From CAZHGD01 sp964531735 (GTDB taxonomy: Bacteria; Armatimonadota; UBA10988), in the NCBI GenBank assembly GCA_964531735.1, contig CAZHGD010000209.1, positions 1 through 12,259 on the forward strand: 12,259 nucleotides of DNA, given 5' to 3'. This document shows positions 6,765-12,259 of this stretch, one piece after another. A model generated the notes under the pieces. The model had not been told where the DNA came from. It did not search any database and worked only from the letters and a program-made list of their open reading frames with translations. Position 1 is the stretch's first letter. Every line of letters starts with the position of its first letter. Position numbers and translations under genes: made by a program.

Positions 6765-6790
6765 CGATGGCGGCGGCCGGCAACTATACT
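6761..6790 (+). promoter_or_regulatory. Sigma70-type promoter overlapping the rlmI stop
   Basis: TTGACG (6761-6766) overlaps the rlmI TGA (6762-6764), and TATACT (6785-6790) is 5/6 of the -10 consensus, with an 18-bp spacer. Predicted start is near 6797, about 83 bases before the lipoprotein gene. Confidence 0.7.
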
Positions 6791-6798
6791 CCTTCAGA

Positions 6799-6826
6799 CG
6801 CCAGCGCGGCCAACCTGCGCTCGGCG
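6799..6826 (+). promoter_or_regulatory. Stem-loop at the 5' end of the lipoprotein transcript
   Basis: CGCC-AGCGC (6799-6807) pairs with GCGCT-c-GGCG (6817-6826), nine pairs with one bulged C and a nine-base loop. It would sit at or within a few bases of the predicted transcript start and may protect the 5' end. No ligand-binding consensus was recognised. Confidence 0.35.
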
Positions 6827-6879
6827 ACCTGCTTGGCGGCGGAGCGGCCGGGGGCACTGCCGGTGGTGAGAGGGCGGAC

Positions 6880-8868
6880 ATGAAGACGCGCTGGTGGATC
6901 GTGCTGGTCGGCTTGCCGGTAGCTTTGCTGCTCAAGGGCTGCGGCGAAGGCAAGAAAGAGACCGACGAGGGCCATACCAAGGCCGAGACCAAGGAGGCCC
7001 AGGCTCAGAAGGCCGCGTTCCACGACTGGGAGAGCCTGGAGCTGAAGAACGGCCTGGCGCGCGTCGTGGTCGTGCCCAGTCTGGGTGGCCGCGTGATGGG
7101 CTTCGAGTTCGCTGGGCGGTCGTTGCTCTACGCCAATCCGAAGCTCTATGGCCAGGTGCCCGGCGGCGAGCCCGGCCGGCGCCAGCCCTGGATTCCCGGC
7201 AGCACCACCGGTGGCGGCACACCCGGCGACGCCGGGGTGTCGAATACGCCGACCGATGCCGGCGGCAAAGCCAAGGAGGCCGCGCCGCGTCCGAGCGAGC
7301 CGGCGGCCAAGCCCGCCGCGCCCAGTCCCACGGCCGATCGCGAGCGCCGTGGCGGGGTGAGGTTCATCGCCGACGCGCCGGCCTCGGCGCCCCAGGCTGC
7401 CGCCCCGGCGAAGTCGGCGGCCGGTGACAAGAGCGCCCCGGCGAAGCCCGCAGCCGGTGACAAGAACGCCCCGGCGAAGTCGGAAGGCAAGGCTGGCGTC
7501 GGCGAGGCCGGGTCGGGCCCGGCGATGCCGTCGGGCGGCGAAGTGGCCGCGCAGAAGCCGGCCACGGCGACCGAGTCCGAGCCGATCCGCTACATTCCAT
7601 CGCAGACCAGCGAGCGCTACCGCAACTATGGCGGCCAGGTCACCTGGCCGGCCCCGCAGAGCCACTGGGACGCGTCATGGCCGCCGCCGTTGGCACTCGA
7701 CCTGGGCACCTATGCGGCCACGCTCGACAAGAGCGACGGCGATACCGTCGAGGCGCAGGTCGTCAGCCCGAAGGACGACAAACTCGGCCTCGAGGTCCGC
7801 AAGAACCTGACGCTGTTCCGCGCCAGCACCGTGCTGCGCGTGGTGAGCACGCTGAAGAACGTGGGCACCAAGTCGCGGCTGTGGTCCGTCGCCGACGTCT
7901 CACAGCATCCGGGCGCGCTGGTCGCCGGCGAGACCTTCACCCGAGACGTGCAGGTCGTCATGCCCATCCGCGAGAAGGGCAGCAAGCTGCATCTGGGCTT
8001 CGCCGCGCTGATCGGACCGCAGACCAGCAAGCAGTACAACCCGGAGGGCGGCCTGCTGCGCGTGGAGTACCTCGGCCAGGAAGGGCTGATCGGCAGCGAC
8101 GACATCCGCTGCTGGACCGCCTATGTGGACCGGCGCAACGAGCTGGTGCTGGCCAAGCTGGCCAACTTCGACGACCGGGGCACCTATCCGGAGAACGGCC
8201 TGACCTCGACGGTCTACACCGCGCCGGCCGAAGCGGAGTCCTACGTGCAGATGTCACTCCGCTCAGCCCTGCGCGAGGTGGCGCCGAACGACACGCTGAC
8301 CTTCACGGTGCTGTACGGCGCCGCGCACTGCCCGTCGCCGATTGTCTCGGCGACGCGCGCGGGCGTGGTGAACGCCCCACTGACCGCCGAGCGGTTGGCG
8401 GGCAGTGTGCATCTCAAGGGCGTCTTCGGCGTGTTCTACACCGGCTTTGCTCAGGTGGCGTTCTTCGACAAGGACGGCCAGACGCTGAGCCGCACGGCGC
8501 CGGTGTCGGTGACGCCGACGCAGCCGTTCCGGCTGGACACCCAGGCGATTCTGCCCGACGGCGCGGTGCGCGCGGCGGTGGTCATCAGCAGCCAGCGGCG
8601 GGTGGACGTCGCCGAACTGTCGGACGCCGTCATCGCCGAGATCAAGCCCGGCAAGGAAGGCGAGCTGGCCATCCAGCCAAAGCCGGCCGAAGGCAAGCCC
8701 GAACCGAGCACGCCGAAGATCGACGTGAGCGCCGAGAAGCCGACCACCGCGCCGGTACGCAACCCGATGCCGTCGGCGGCAGAGGCCGGCACGCCGGCGA
8801 CCGCCGACAGCAAGCCCAAAGTGGGCACCGGCGACGCGGTGACGCCAAAGGCGGGCACCAAGCCCTGA
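6880..8868 (+). CDS. DUF4380-like (mutarotase-fold) lipoprotein with a low-complexity insert
   Basis: This 662-residue protein starts with a lipoprotein signal (MKTRWWIVLVGLPVALLLKGC), with Cys21 as the probable lipidated residue, so it should be membrane-anchored outside the cytoplasm. ATG at 6880 is 5 bases after GAGAGGG. The fold begins with ELKNGLARVVVVPSLGGRVMGFEFAGRSLLYANP (54-87) and resumes at YRNYGGQVTWPAPQSHWDASWPPPLALD (247-274). These two signatures are those I associate with DUF4380, a galactose-mutarotase-like beta-sandwich. Between them lie about 145 residues rich in Ala, Pro, Gly and Lys, including two and a half 11-residue repeats (175-203). The beta-rich domain continues to about 590, with KNLTLFRASTVLRVVSTLKNVG (308-329) typical of mutarotase-like proteins. 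A second low-complexity tail follows. Carbohydrate binding is possible but unproven. It starts its own transcript and is probably co-transcribed with the hydrolase gene 22 bases downstream. Confidence 0.75.
   Translation: MKTRWWIVLVGLPVALLLKGCGEGKKETDEGHTKAETKEAQAQKAAFHDWESLELKNGLARVVVVPSLGGRVMGFEFAGRSLLYANPKLYGQVPGGEPGRRQPWIPGSTTGGGTPGDAGVSNTPTDAGGKAKEAAPRPSEPAAKPAAPSPTADRERRGGVRFIADAPASAPQAAAPAKSAAGDKSAPAKPAAGDKNAPAKSEGKAGVGEAGSGPAMPSGGEVAAQKPATATESEPIRYIPSQTSERYRNYGGQVTWPAPQSHWDASWPPPLALDLGTYAATLDKSDGDTVEAQVVSPKDDKLGLEVRKNLTLFRASTVLRVVSTLKNVGTKSRLWSVADVSQHPGALVAGETFTRDVQVVMPIREKGSKLHLGFAALIGPQTSKQYNPEGGLLRVEYLGQEGLIGSDDIRCWTAYVDRRNELVLAKLANFDDRGTYPENGLTSTVYTAPAEAESYVQMSLRSALREVAPNDTLTFTVLYGAAHCPSPIVSATRAGVVNAPLTAERLAGSVHLKGVFGVFYTGFAQVAFFDKDGQTLSRTAPVSVTPTQPFRLDTQAILPDGAVRAAVVISSQRRVDVAELSDAVIAEIKPGKEGELAIQPKPAEGKPEPSTPKIDVSAEKPTTAPVRNPMPSAAEAGTPATADSKPKVGTGDAVTPKAGTKP
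7402..7483 (+). repeat. 33-nt tandem repeat inside the lipoprotein gene
   Basis: Two full units (7402-7434 and 7435-7467) share 29 of 33 bases, and a third starts at 7468 and matches unit 1 for 16 bases. The unit encodes 11 residues of the form APAKSAAGDKS. It stays in frame and lies in the surface-linker insert, so changes in copy number would be tolerated. Confidence 0.85.
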
Positions 8869-8890
8869 GCCGGAGCGGGAGCGCAGCATC

Positions 8891-9775
8891 ATGGGTCGGT
8901 TGAGCGTCGCGCTGTTGCAGATGGCGCCGTGCGGGGCCGACGTGGCGGCCAACCAGGCCAAGGCCGAGCAGTTCTGCCGGCAAGCGGCGGCGGCCGGCGC
9001 CGACCTCGTGCTCTTTCCCGAGATGTGGAGCGTCGGCTACTCGTTCTTCGACGCTGCGGACGCCGCCGCGCACGCCGCCTGGCGCGCCCTGGCGCAGCCG
9101 ACCGACGGGCCGTTCGTGCGGCACTTCCAGCAGTTGGCCGCGGAACTGGGCGTGGCGCTGGCCGTGACGTACCTGCAAGCGTGGCCCGAACGGCCACGGA
9201 ACACGGTGACGCTCATCGACCGGCACGGCGCGCTCCGGCTGACCTACGCCAAGGTGCACACCTGCGAGTTCTCCATCGAGGCGGCCTGCGCGCCGGGCGA
9301 TGGCTTCCCGGTGGCGGCCCTGGAGACGGCGGCGGGCGAGGTGCAGGTCGGCTGCATGATCTGCTACGACCGCGAGTTCCCCGAGTCGGCGCGGTTGCTG
9401 ATGCTCAACGGTGCGGAGTTGGTCCTGGTGCCGAATGCCTGCGGCCTGGAGGTGAACCGCCTCAGCCAGTTTCGTGCCCGGGCCTATGAGAACCAGATGG
9501 CCCTGGCCATGTGCAACTACGCCGCGCCGAAGTGCAACGGTCACTCCATCGCCTTTGACGGCATGGCCTGCGACGAGCGCGGCGACCGCGATATGCTGTT
9601 GCTGGAGGCCGGCGCCGAGGAGGGCATCTACTCGGTCACGGTCGACCTGGCGCGGCTGCGGGCGTATCGGGCCGAGAACGTGTGGGGCAACGCCTATCGG
9701 CGGCCGAGGCTTTACCAGGCGCTAGGCGACGAAACGGTGCGCGAACCATTTCGAAGATCGGACGCCACTCGTTGA
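8891..9775 (+). CDS. Carbon-nitrogen hydrolase (nitrilase superfamily)
   Basis: The 294-residue protein carries the complete nitrilase-superfamily triad: Glu44 in LFPEMWSVGY, Lys121 in YAKVHTCEF, and the nucleophile Cys158 in GCMICYDREFPESAR. These enzymes hydrolyse C-N bonds of small amides, N-carbamoyl compounds or nitriles in the cytoplasm. The typical RARAYENQMALAMCNYA segment (195-211) and a C-terminal EGIYSVTVDLARLRAYRAENVWGNAYRRP are present. Length is normal and no signal peptide is visible. The substrate cannot be assigned: N-carbamoylputrescine amidase, omega-amidase and deaminated-glutathione amidase are all conceivable. ATG at 8891 is 9 bases after GGGAG (8877-8881). It follows the lipoprotein gene by 22 bases, which suggests shared transcription but not necessarily shared function. 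Confidence 0.9.
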   Translation: MGRLSVALLQMAPCGADVAANQAKAEQFCRQAAAAGADLVLFPEMWSVGYSFFDAADAAAHAAWRALAQPTDGPFVRHFQQLAAELGVALAVTYLQAWPERPRNTVTLIDRHGALRLTYAKVHTCEFSIEAACAPGDGFPVAALETAAGEVQVGCMICYDREFPESARLLMLNGAELVLVPNACGLEVNRLSQFRARAYENQMALAMCNYAAPKCNGHSIAFDGMACDERGDRDMLLLEAGAEEGIYSVTVDLARLRAYRAENVWGNAYRRPRLYQALGDETVREPFRRSDATR

Positions 9776-9864
9776 AGGAAGGGGCGGAGCGATAGCCAAC
9801 GCCTGCGCGGCAGCGGTGACCCTGGCTTGGTGACCGGCCTGGGCGGCGCGGCGGGAGGGTGGTC

Positions 9865-10698
9865 ATGGCGATTCGCGTCGAGTGTCCGCATTGCGGTGCC
9901 AAGTTCGCGGTGCCCGAGAGCCGGGCGGGCCAGGTTGGGCGGTGCAAGTGCGGCGGCAGCATCACGGTGCCAGCGGCACCAGCCGCACCAGCGGCTGACG
10001 AGCCCGAGTTGGTGCAGATGGCCGAGACCATCGCCACGGCCCGGGCCGGGACCGCGGCACCGACCGAGTTCGACCCGGCGACTCAACAGCTCTGCCGGTA
10101 CTGTGGCATGGCGACGCGGCGAGACGTGGCGTCGTGCGAGTGGTGCGGGCGCCTGGTGGAGGAGCGGACCACCGCTTTCGACGCCGGGGCCGGCTACCAG
10201 GACGTGTCGCAGCGGGCACCGATCATCACTTACGTGGTGCGGGTGCTGGCGATTCTCACGGCCGTCGGGATGGTCTTCGGCGCCATCGGCATGGTGCTGC
10301 TGATGGTTGTCATCGGGCGCGCCACCGGCGGTGCCGGCGCCGGTCTGCTTGGCCCGGTGGTGGCGTTGCCCGCCCTGGTGGTCTTCCTGGCTATCGCGGC
10401 CTTCTACTGGTGGCTGAATCGAGCCGTGGCCGACGCCCAGCCGGCGGCCTGGTGGGTGCAGACGGTCTTGTGCGTGCTCGGCTTGCTGGGAGGCGCCAGC
10501 GCGCTGCTGTCCGGCGGTCTGGGGTCGGCGATGCCGGCAGGGATGGCGGCTGGGCCGGCTATGGCCGCGATGCAGGAGAAGATCGAGCAGGCCCAGTCAA
10601 TGGCGATGCTCAGCTCGGGGCTGAACCTGGTGGTGCTGATCTGCTGGGTCCAGCGCGGCTGCCGCGAGTGGTTCGGGATCAGTTCGTCGCGAGGCTGA
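9865..10698 (+). CDS. Zinc-ribbon membrane protein, unknown function
   Basis: The 277-residue product has two zinc ribbons and a membrane part. The first, VECPHCGAKFAVPESRAGQVGRCKCGG, offers Cys7, Cys10, Cys27 and Cys29. After a Pro/Ala linker the second, CRYCGMATRRDVASCEWCGR, offers Cys77, Cys80, Cys91 and Cys94. From about residue 119 hydrophobic segments suggest three or four membrane helices (about 119-150, 160-183, 197-217, 248-262), with an amphipathic stretch (236-246) before the last. Such ribbon-plus-membrane proteins are frequent, uncharacterised, in planctomycete-like genomes. GGGAGGG (9853-9859) is 5 bases before ATG 9865; a GTG at 9859 overlaps the RBS and is not credible. The 89-base gap upstream has no clear promoter or terminator, so read-through from the lipoprotein promoter is possible. 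Confidence 0.75.
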   Translation: MAIRVECPHCGAKFAVPESRAGQVGRCKCGGSITVPAAPAAPAADEPELVQMAETIATARAGTAAPTEFDPATQQLCRYCGMATRRDVASCEWCGRLVEERTTAFDAGAGYQDVSQRAPIITYVVRVLAILTAVGMVFGAIGMVLLMVVIGRATGGAGAGLLGPVVALPALVVFLAIAAFYWWLNRAVADAQPAAWWVQTVLCVLGLLGGASALLSGGLGSAMPAGMAAGPAMAAMQEKIEQAQSMAMLSSGLNLVVLICWVQRGCREWFGISSSRG

Positions 10699-10717
10699 CG
10701 GCGGGGCCGACGAAACA

Positions 10718-10758
10718 GAGCGCCGCCGGCTGCCTGGTGGGCATGACGGGCGGCGCTC
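10718..10758. terminator. Bidirectional hairpin between convergent genes
   Basis: GAGCGCCGCC (10718-10727) and GGCGGCGCTC (10749-10758) are perfect ten-base arms, with a smaller TGCC/GGCA stem nested in the loop. It lies 19 bases past the stop of the zinc-ribbon gene and 14 bases past the glyA stop. On the minus strand it is followed by TGTTTCG, a weak T-rich stretch, so it suits glyA best; no T-run follows on the plus strand. Confidence 0.7.
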
Positions 10759-10772
10759 CGAGAGTACGGCAC

Positions 10773-12029
10773 TCAGGCCAGGTAGCCCTCATACAGCGGA
10801 TGCGCGGCGCAGAGCTCGGCCACGCGCGCCTTGACCTTGGCGCGAACCGTCTCGCTGTCCAGGGCCGCCAGCACGTCGGCGACCAGGTTGGCCACTTCGG
10901 CGCACTCGTCGCGAGTGAACCCGCGCGTCGTGATGGCGGCCGAGCCGAGGCGGATGCCCGAGGTGACCATGGGCGGCTTCTCGTCGAACGGGACGCCGTT
11001 CTTGTTCAGGCAGATGCCGGCGGCTTCCAGAGCGTTGGCGGCGTCGCGGCCGGTGATGTCCTGCGGGCGCAGGTCCACCAGCATCAGGTGGTTGTCGGTG
11101 CCACCCGAGCAGAGCTGGTAGCCGCGCGCTTGCAGCGTCTCGGCCATGGCGGCGGCGTTGGCCACCACGTCGGCGGCGTACTGCCGGAACTCCGGCGTCG
11201 CGGCCTCGGCCAGCATCACGGCCTTGGCCATGATGTTGTGCATGAACGGGCCGCCCTGCTGGCCGGGGAAGACTGCGCGGTCGATGTCCTTGGCATACTC
11301 TTCGCGGCAGAGGATCATGCCGCCGCGCGGCCCGCGCATGGTCTTGTGCGTGGTGAAGGTGACCACGTCACAGAACGGCATCGGGTCGGGGTGCGCGCCG
11401 CCGGCAATGAGCCCCATGACGTGGGCCATGTCGGCCATGACCAGCGCGCCGACCTCGTCGGCGATGGCCCGGAAAGCCTCTGCCTCGTACCACCGTGGGT
11501 AGGCGCTGGCGCCGAACAGGATGAGCCGCGGCTTGACCTCGTGGGCCAGCCGGCGCACCTCGTCCATGTCGATGCGGCCGGTCTCGCGATCGACGCCGTA
11601 GTGGGTGATCTGGTAGAGCTGGCCGCTGACGTTGAGCCTCATGCCGTGGGTCAGGTGGCCGCCGTGGGCCAGCTCCAGGCTGAGGATGCCGTCGCCGGGC
11701 TTGAGCAGCGCCTGGTAGACCGCGGTGTTGGCCTGCGCGCCGGCGTGCGGCTGCGCGTTGACGTGGCCGCAGCCGAACAGCGCCTTGGCGCGGTCGATGC
11801 AGAGCTGCTCGATGGCGTCTTCCTGCGCACAGCCGTTGTAGTAGCGGCGGCCGGGATAGCCTTCGGCGTACTTGTTGGCGAAGATGCTGCCTTGCGCGGC
11901 CAGAATGGCCGGGCTGGCGTAGTTCTCCGAAGCGATCAGAACGAGCGTGTGCTGCTGCCGATCCAGTTCAGCCGCGAGGATGCGGTAGGCTTCCGGGTCG
12001 GTCGCTTGCAGTTGCGAGTGGAGCGACAT
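10773..12029 (-). CDS. glyA: Serine hydroxymethyltransferase
   Basis: GlyA interconverts serine plus tetrahydrofolate with glycine plus 5,10-methylene-tetrahydrofolate, the main source of one-carbon units for purine and thymidylate synthesis. The 418-residue length is typical. Conserved features include LIASENYASP (31-40, with Glu35), NKYAEGYPGRRYYNG (52-66), the folate/serine-site HGGHLTHG (122-129), DMAHVMGLIAGG (200-211; Asp200 and His203 contact PLP), and the Schiff-base Lys229 in TFTTHKTMRGPRGG. SGIRLGSAAITTRG (357-370) holds the carboxylate-binding Arg360. Nothing essential is missing. It is convergent with the zinc-ribbon gene and shares a terminator hairpin with it. Upstream are its own promoter and a ZTP-type riboswitch, so expression should rise when ZTP/ZMP accumulates. 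Confidence 0.97.
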   Translation of the reverse strand: MSLHSQLQATDPEAYRILAAELDRQQHTLVLIASENYASPAILAAQGSIFANKYAEGYPGRRYYNGCAQEDAIEQLCIDRAKALFGCGHVNAQPHAGAQANTAVYQALLKPGDGILSLELAHGGHLTHGMRLNVSGQLYQITHYGVDRETGRIDMDEVRRLAHEVKPRLILFGASAYPRWYEAEAFRAIADEVGALVMADMAHVMGLIAGGAHPDPMPFCDVVTFTTHKTMRGPRGGMILCREEYAKDIDRAVFPGQQGGPFMHNIMAKAVMLAEAATPEFRQYAADVVANAAAMAETLQARGYQLCSGGTDNHLMLVDLRPQDITGRDAANALEAAGICLNKNGVPFDEKPPMVTSGIRLGSAAITTRGFTRDECAEVANLVADVLAALDSETVRAKVKARVAELCAAHPLYEGYLA

Positions 12030-12033
12030 CGTA

Positions 12034-12040
12034 CTCCTCC
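12034..12040 (-). promoter_or_regulatory. glyA ribosome binding site
   Basis: On the minus strand GGAGGAG is followed by TACG and the ATG of glyA. The core GGAGG is 6 bases from the start codon. The bases just before it, GCCC, are complementary to the 3' conserved end of the upstream riboswitch, which suggests a way to hide this site. Confidence 0.8.
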
Positions 12041-12059
12041 GGGCACTGAAATCGCGACG

Positions 12060-12146
12060 GCCCAGGCGATCGACCGCGACCGCTGCCCGAGAGGTGCGGA
12101 TGCTCCCTCGTGGTCGGTTCCACGCGCACTCGCCAGTTGCATCCGC
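12060..12146 (-). ncRNA. ZTP (pfl-motif) riboswitch in the glyA leader
   Basis: Read on the minus strand, P1 forms between GCGGAT (12146-12141) and ATCCGC (12101-12096). The conserved internal segment ACUGGCGA lies at 12137-12130. P2 is CGUGG (12124-12120) with CCACG (12113-12109) and a six-base loop, followed by the conserved GGGAGC (12107-12102). A linker of about 27 bases leads to CGCCUGGGC (12068-12060). GGCG (12134-12131) can pair with CGCC (12068-12065), which is the pseudoknot that defines the class. Order, spacing and invariant bases match the pfl motif as I know it, and glyA is one of its usual targets. These RNAs bind ZTP/ZMP and normally turn expression on. No terminator with a U-run lies between the aptamer and glyA, so translational control is likelier. 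Confidence 0.88.
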
Positions 12147-12159
12147 GGGCAGAGTCCCG

Positions 12160-12187
12160 ATTATAGCGCGCTGCCGACGGGAGTCAA
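12160..12187 (-). promoter_or_regulatory. Sigma70-type promoter for glyA
   Basis: On the minus strand TTGACT (12187-12182) and a perfect TATAAT (12165-12160) are separated by 16 bp. The expected start is near 12153-12155, only about ten bases before riboswitch P1, giving a leader of about 125 nt. Confidence 0.85.
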
Positions 12188-12203
12188 ACCGTTCTGCCGG
12201 GTG

Positions 12204-12259
12204 CGCGGTGCGGCCCCACGCGGTGCGGCCGCCCGCGGCCGGACCGCGCCGCGGGCGGC
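12204..12259. repeat. Direct repeat and 12-bp inverted repeat at the window edge
   Basis: CGCGGTGCGGCC occurs at 12204-12215 and again at 12219-12230. It runs into a perfect inverted repeat, GCCGCCCGCGGC (12228-12239) and GCCGCGGGCGGC (12248-12259), with an eight-base loop; the second arm reaches the last base, so the stem may continue outside the window. It lies upstream of the glyA promoter and is probably the transcript-end hairpin of the unseen neighbour, or a structural repeat. No coding region is visible from 12030 to 12259. Confidence 0.6.

Noticed and set aside
5421..6992. A 523-codon minus-strand frame opposite rlmI
   Set aside because: Antisense shadow of a well-supported methyltransferase; the translation resembles no protein family.
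7402..7483. CRISPR-like or mobile repeat reading of the 33-nt tandem repeat
   Set aside because: There are no spacers, the units are contiguous, in frame, and encode an Ala/Pro/Lys linker.
7677..8903. A 408-codon plus-strand frame overlapping the lipoprotein gene
   Set aside because: Alternative frame with Arg/Gly-rich composition; the lipoprotein frame has a signal peptide, RBS and domain signatures.
9815..9835. Direct repeat GGTGACC at 9815-9821 and 9829-9835 upstream of the zinc-ribbon gene as an operator
   Set aside because: Only seven bases, with a 14-bp period that does not place both on one helix face and no promoter nearby; chance is likely in this composition.
12030..12150. Glycine or tetrahydrofolate riboswitch upstream of glyA
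   Set aside because: Both are plausible by gene context, but the conserved bases and pseudoknot match the ZTP class, and glycine or THF aptamer signatures were not found.

Overview
This is a GC-rich (roughly two-thirds G+C by eye) bacterial chromosomal segment with tightly packed housekeeping genes and no mobile element, CRISPR array, tRNA or rRNA that I can see. The gene content is a Rho factor with a compact N-terminus, a DUF4380-type lipoprotein, a zinc-ribbon membrane protein of the kind common in planctomycete-like genomes, and GC hairpins without U-tracts at gene ends. This would suit a PVC-group bacterium or a neighbouring candidate phylum (Lentisphaerota, Planctomycetota, Hydrogenedentota or similar). 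That placement is an impression from gene style, not a phylogenetic result.

Layout, left to right. Positions 1-729 hold the 3' part of an amidotransferase-like protein, closed by a strong hairpin. A near-consensus sigma70 promoter (789-817) then starts a plus-strand block with an untranslated leader of about 115 nt: guaA (GMP synthetase), hpt (hypoxanthine/guanine phosphoribosyltransferase) and rho. These are followed by an exported, catalytically stripped thioredoxin-fold protein with TPR-like repeats and by rlmI (23S rRNA cytosine methyltransferase). A second clear promoter overlaps the rlmI stop codon and drives a large lipoprotein whose mutarotase-like domain is split by a low-complexity insert, then a nitrilase-family hydrolase and, after a longer gap, a zinc-ribbon membrane protein. 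A hairpin at 10718-10758 separates this block from the convergent minus-strand gene glyA (serine hydroxymethyltransferase).

The most informative non-coding element is upstream of glyA. The minus strand carries a near-perfect sigma70 promoter (TTGACT, 16 bp, TATAAT) and, starting within about ten bases of the expected transcript start, an RNA that matches the ZTP (pfl-motif) riboswitch: paired P1 and P2, the conserved ACUGGCGA and GGGAGC segments, and a downstream CGCCUGGGC that can form the diagnostic pseudoknot. ZTP/ZMP signals insufficient 10-formyl-tetrahydrofolate for purine synthesis, and glyA makes one-carbon folate, so sensor and gene fit. The sequence between aptamer and start codon suggests control of ribosome access rather than transcription termination.

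Taken together, guaA and hpt (guanine nucleotide synthesis and salvage) and ZTP-controlled glyA (one-carbon supply for purine synthesis) give the window a purine-metabolism theme. Rho and RlmI belong to general gene expression. The lipoprotein, hydrolase and zinc-ribbon protein are of unknown physiological role. I did not find an unmistakably new system. The points most worth following up are the riboswitch with its proposed translational switch, the dead thioredoxin-TPR protein beside rho, and the split lipoprotein domain.
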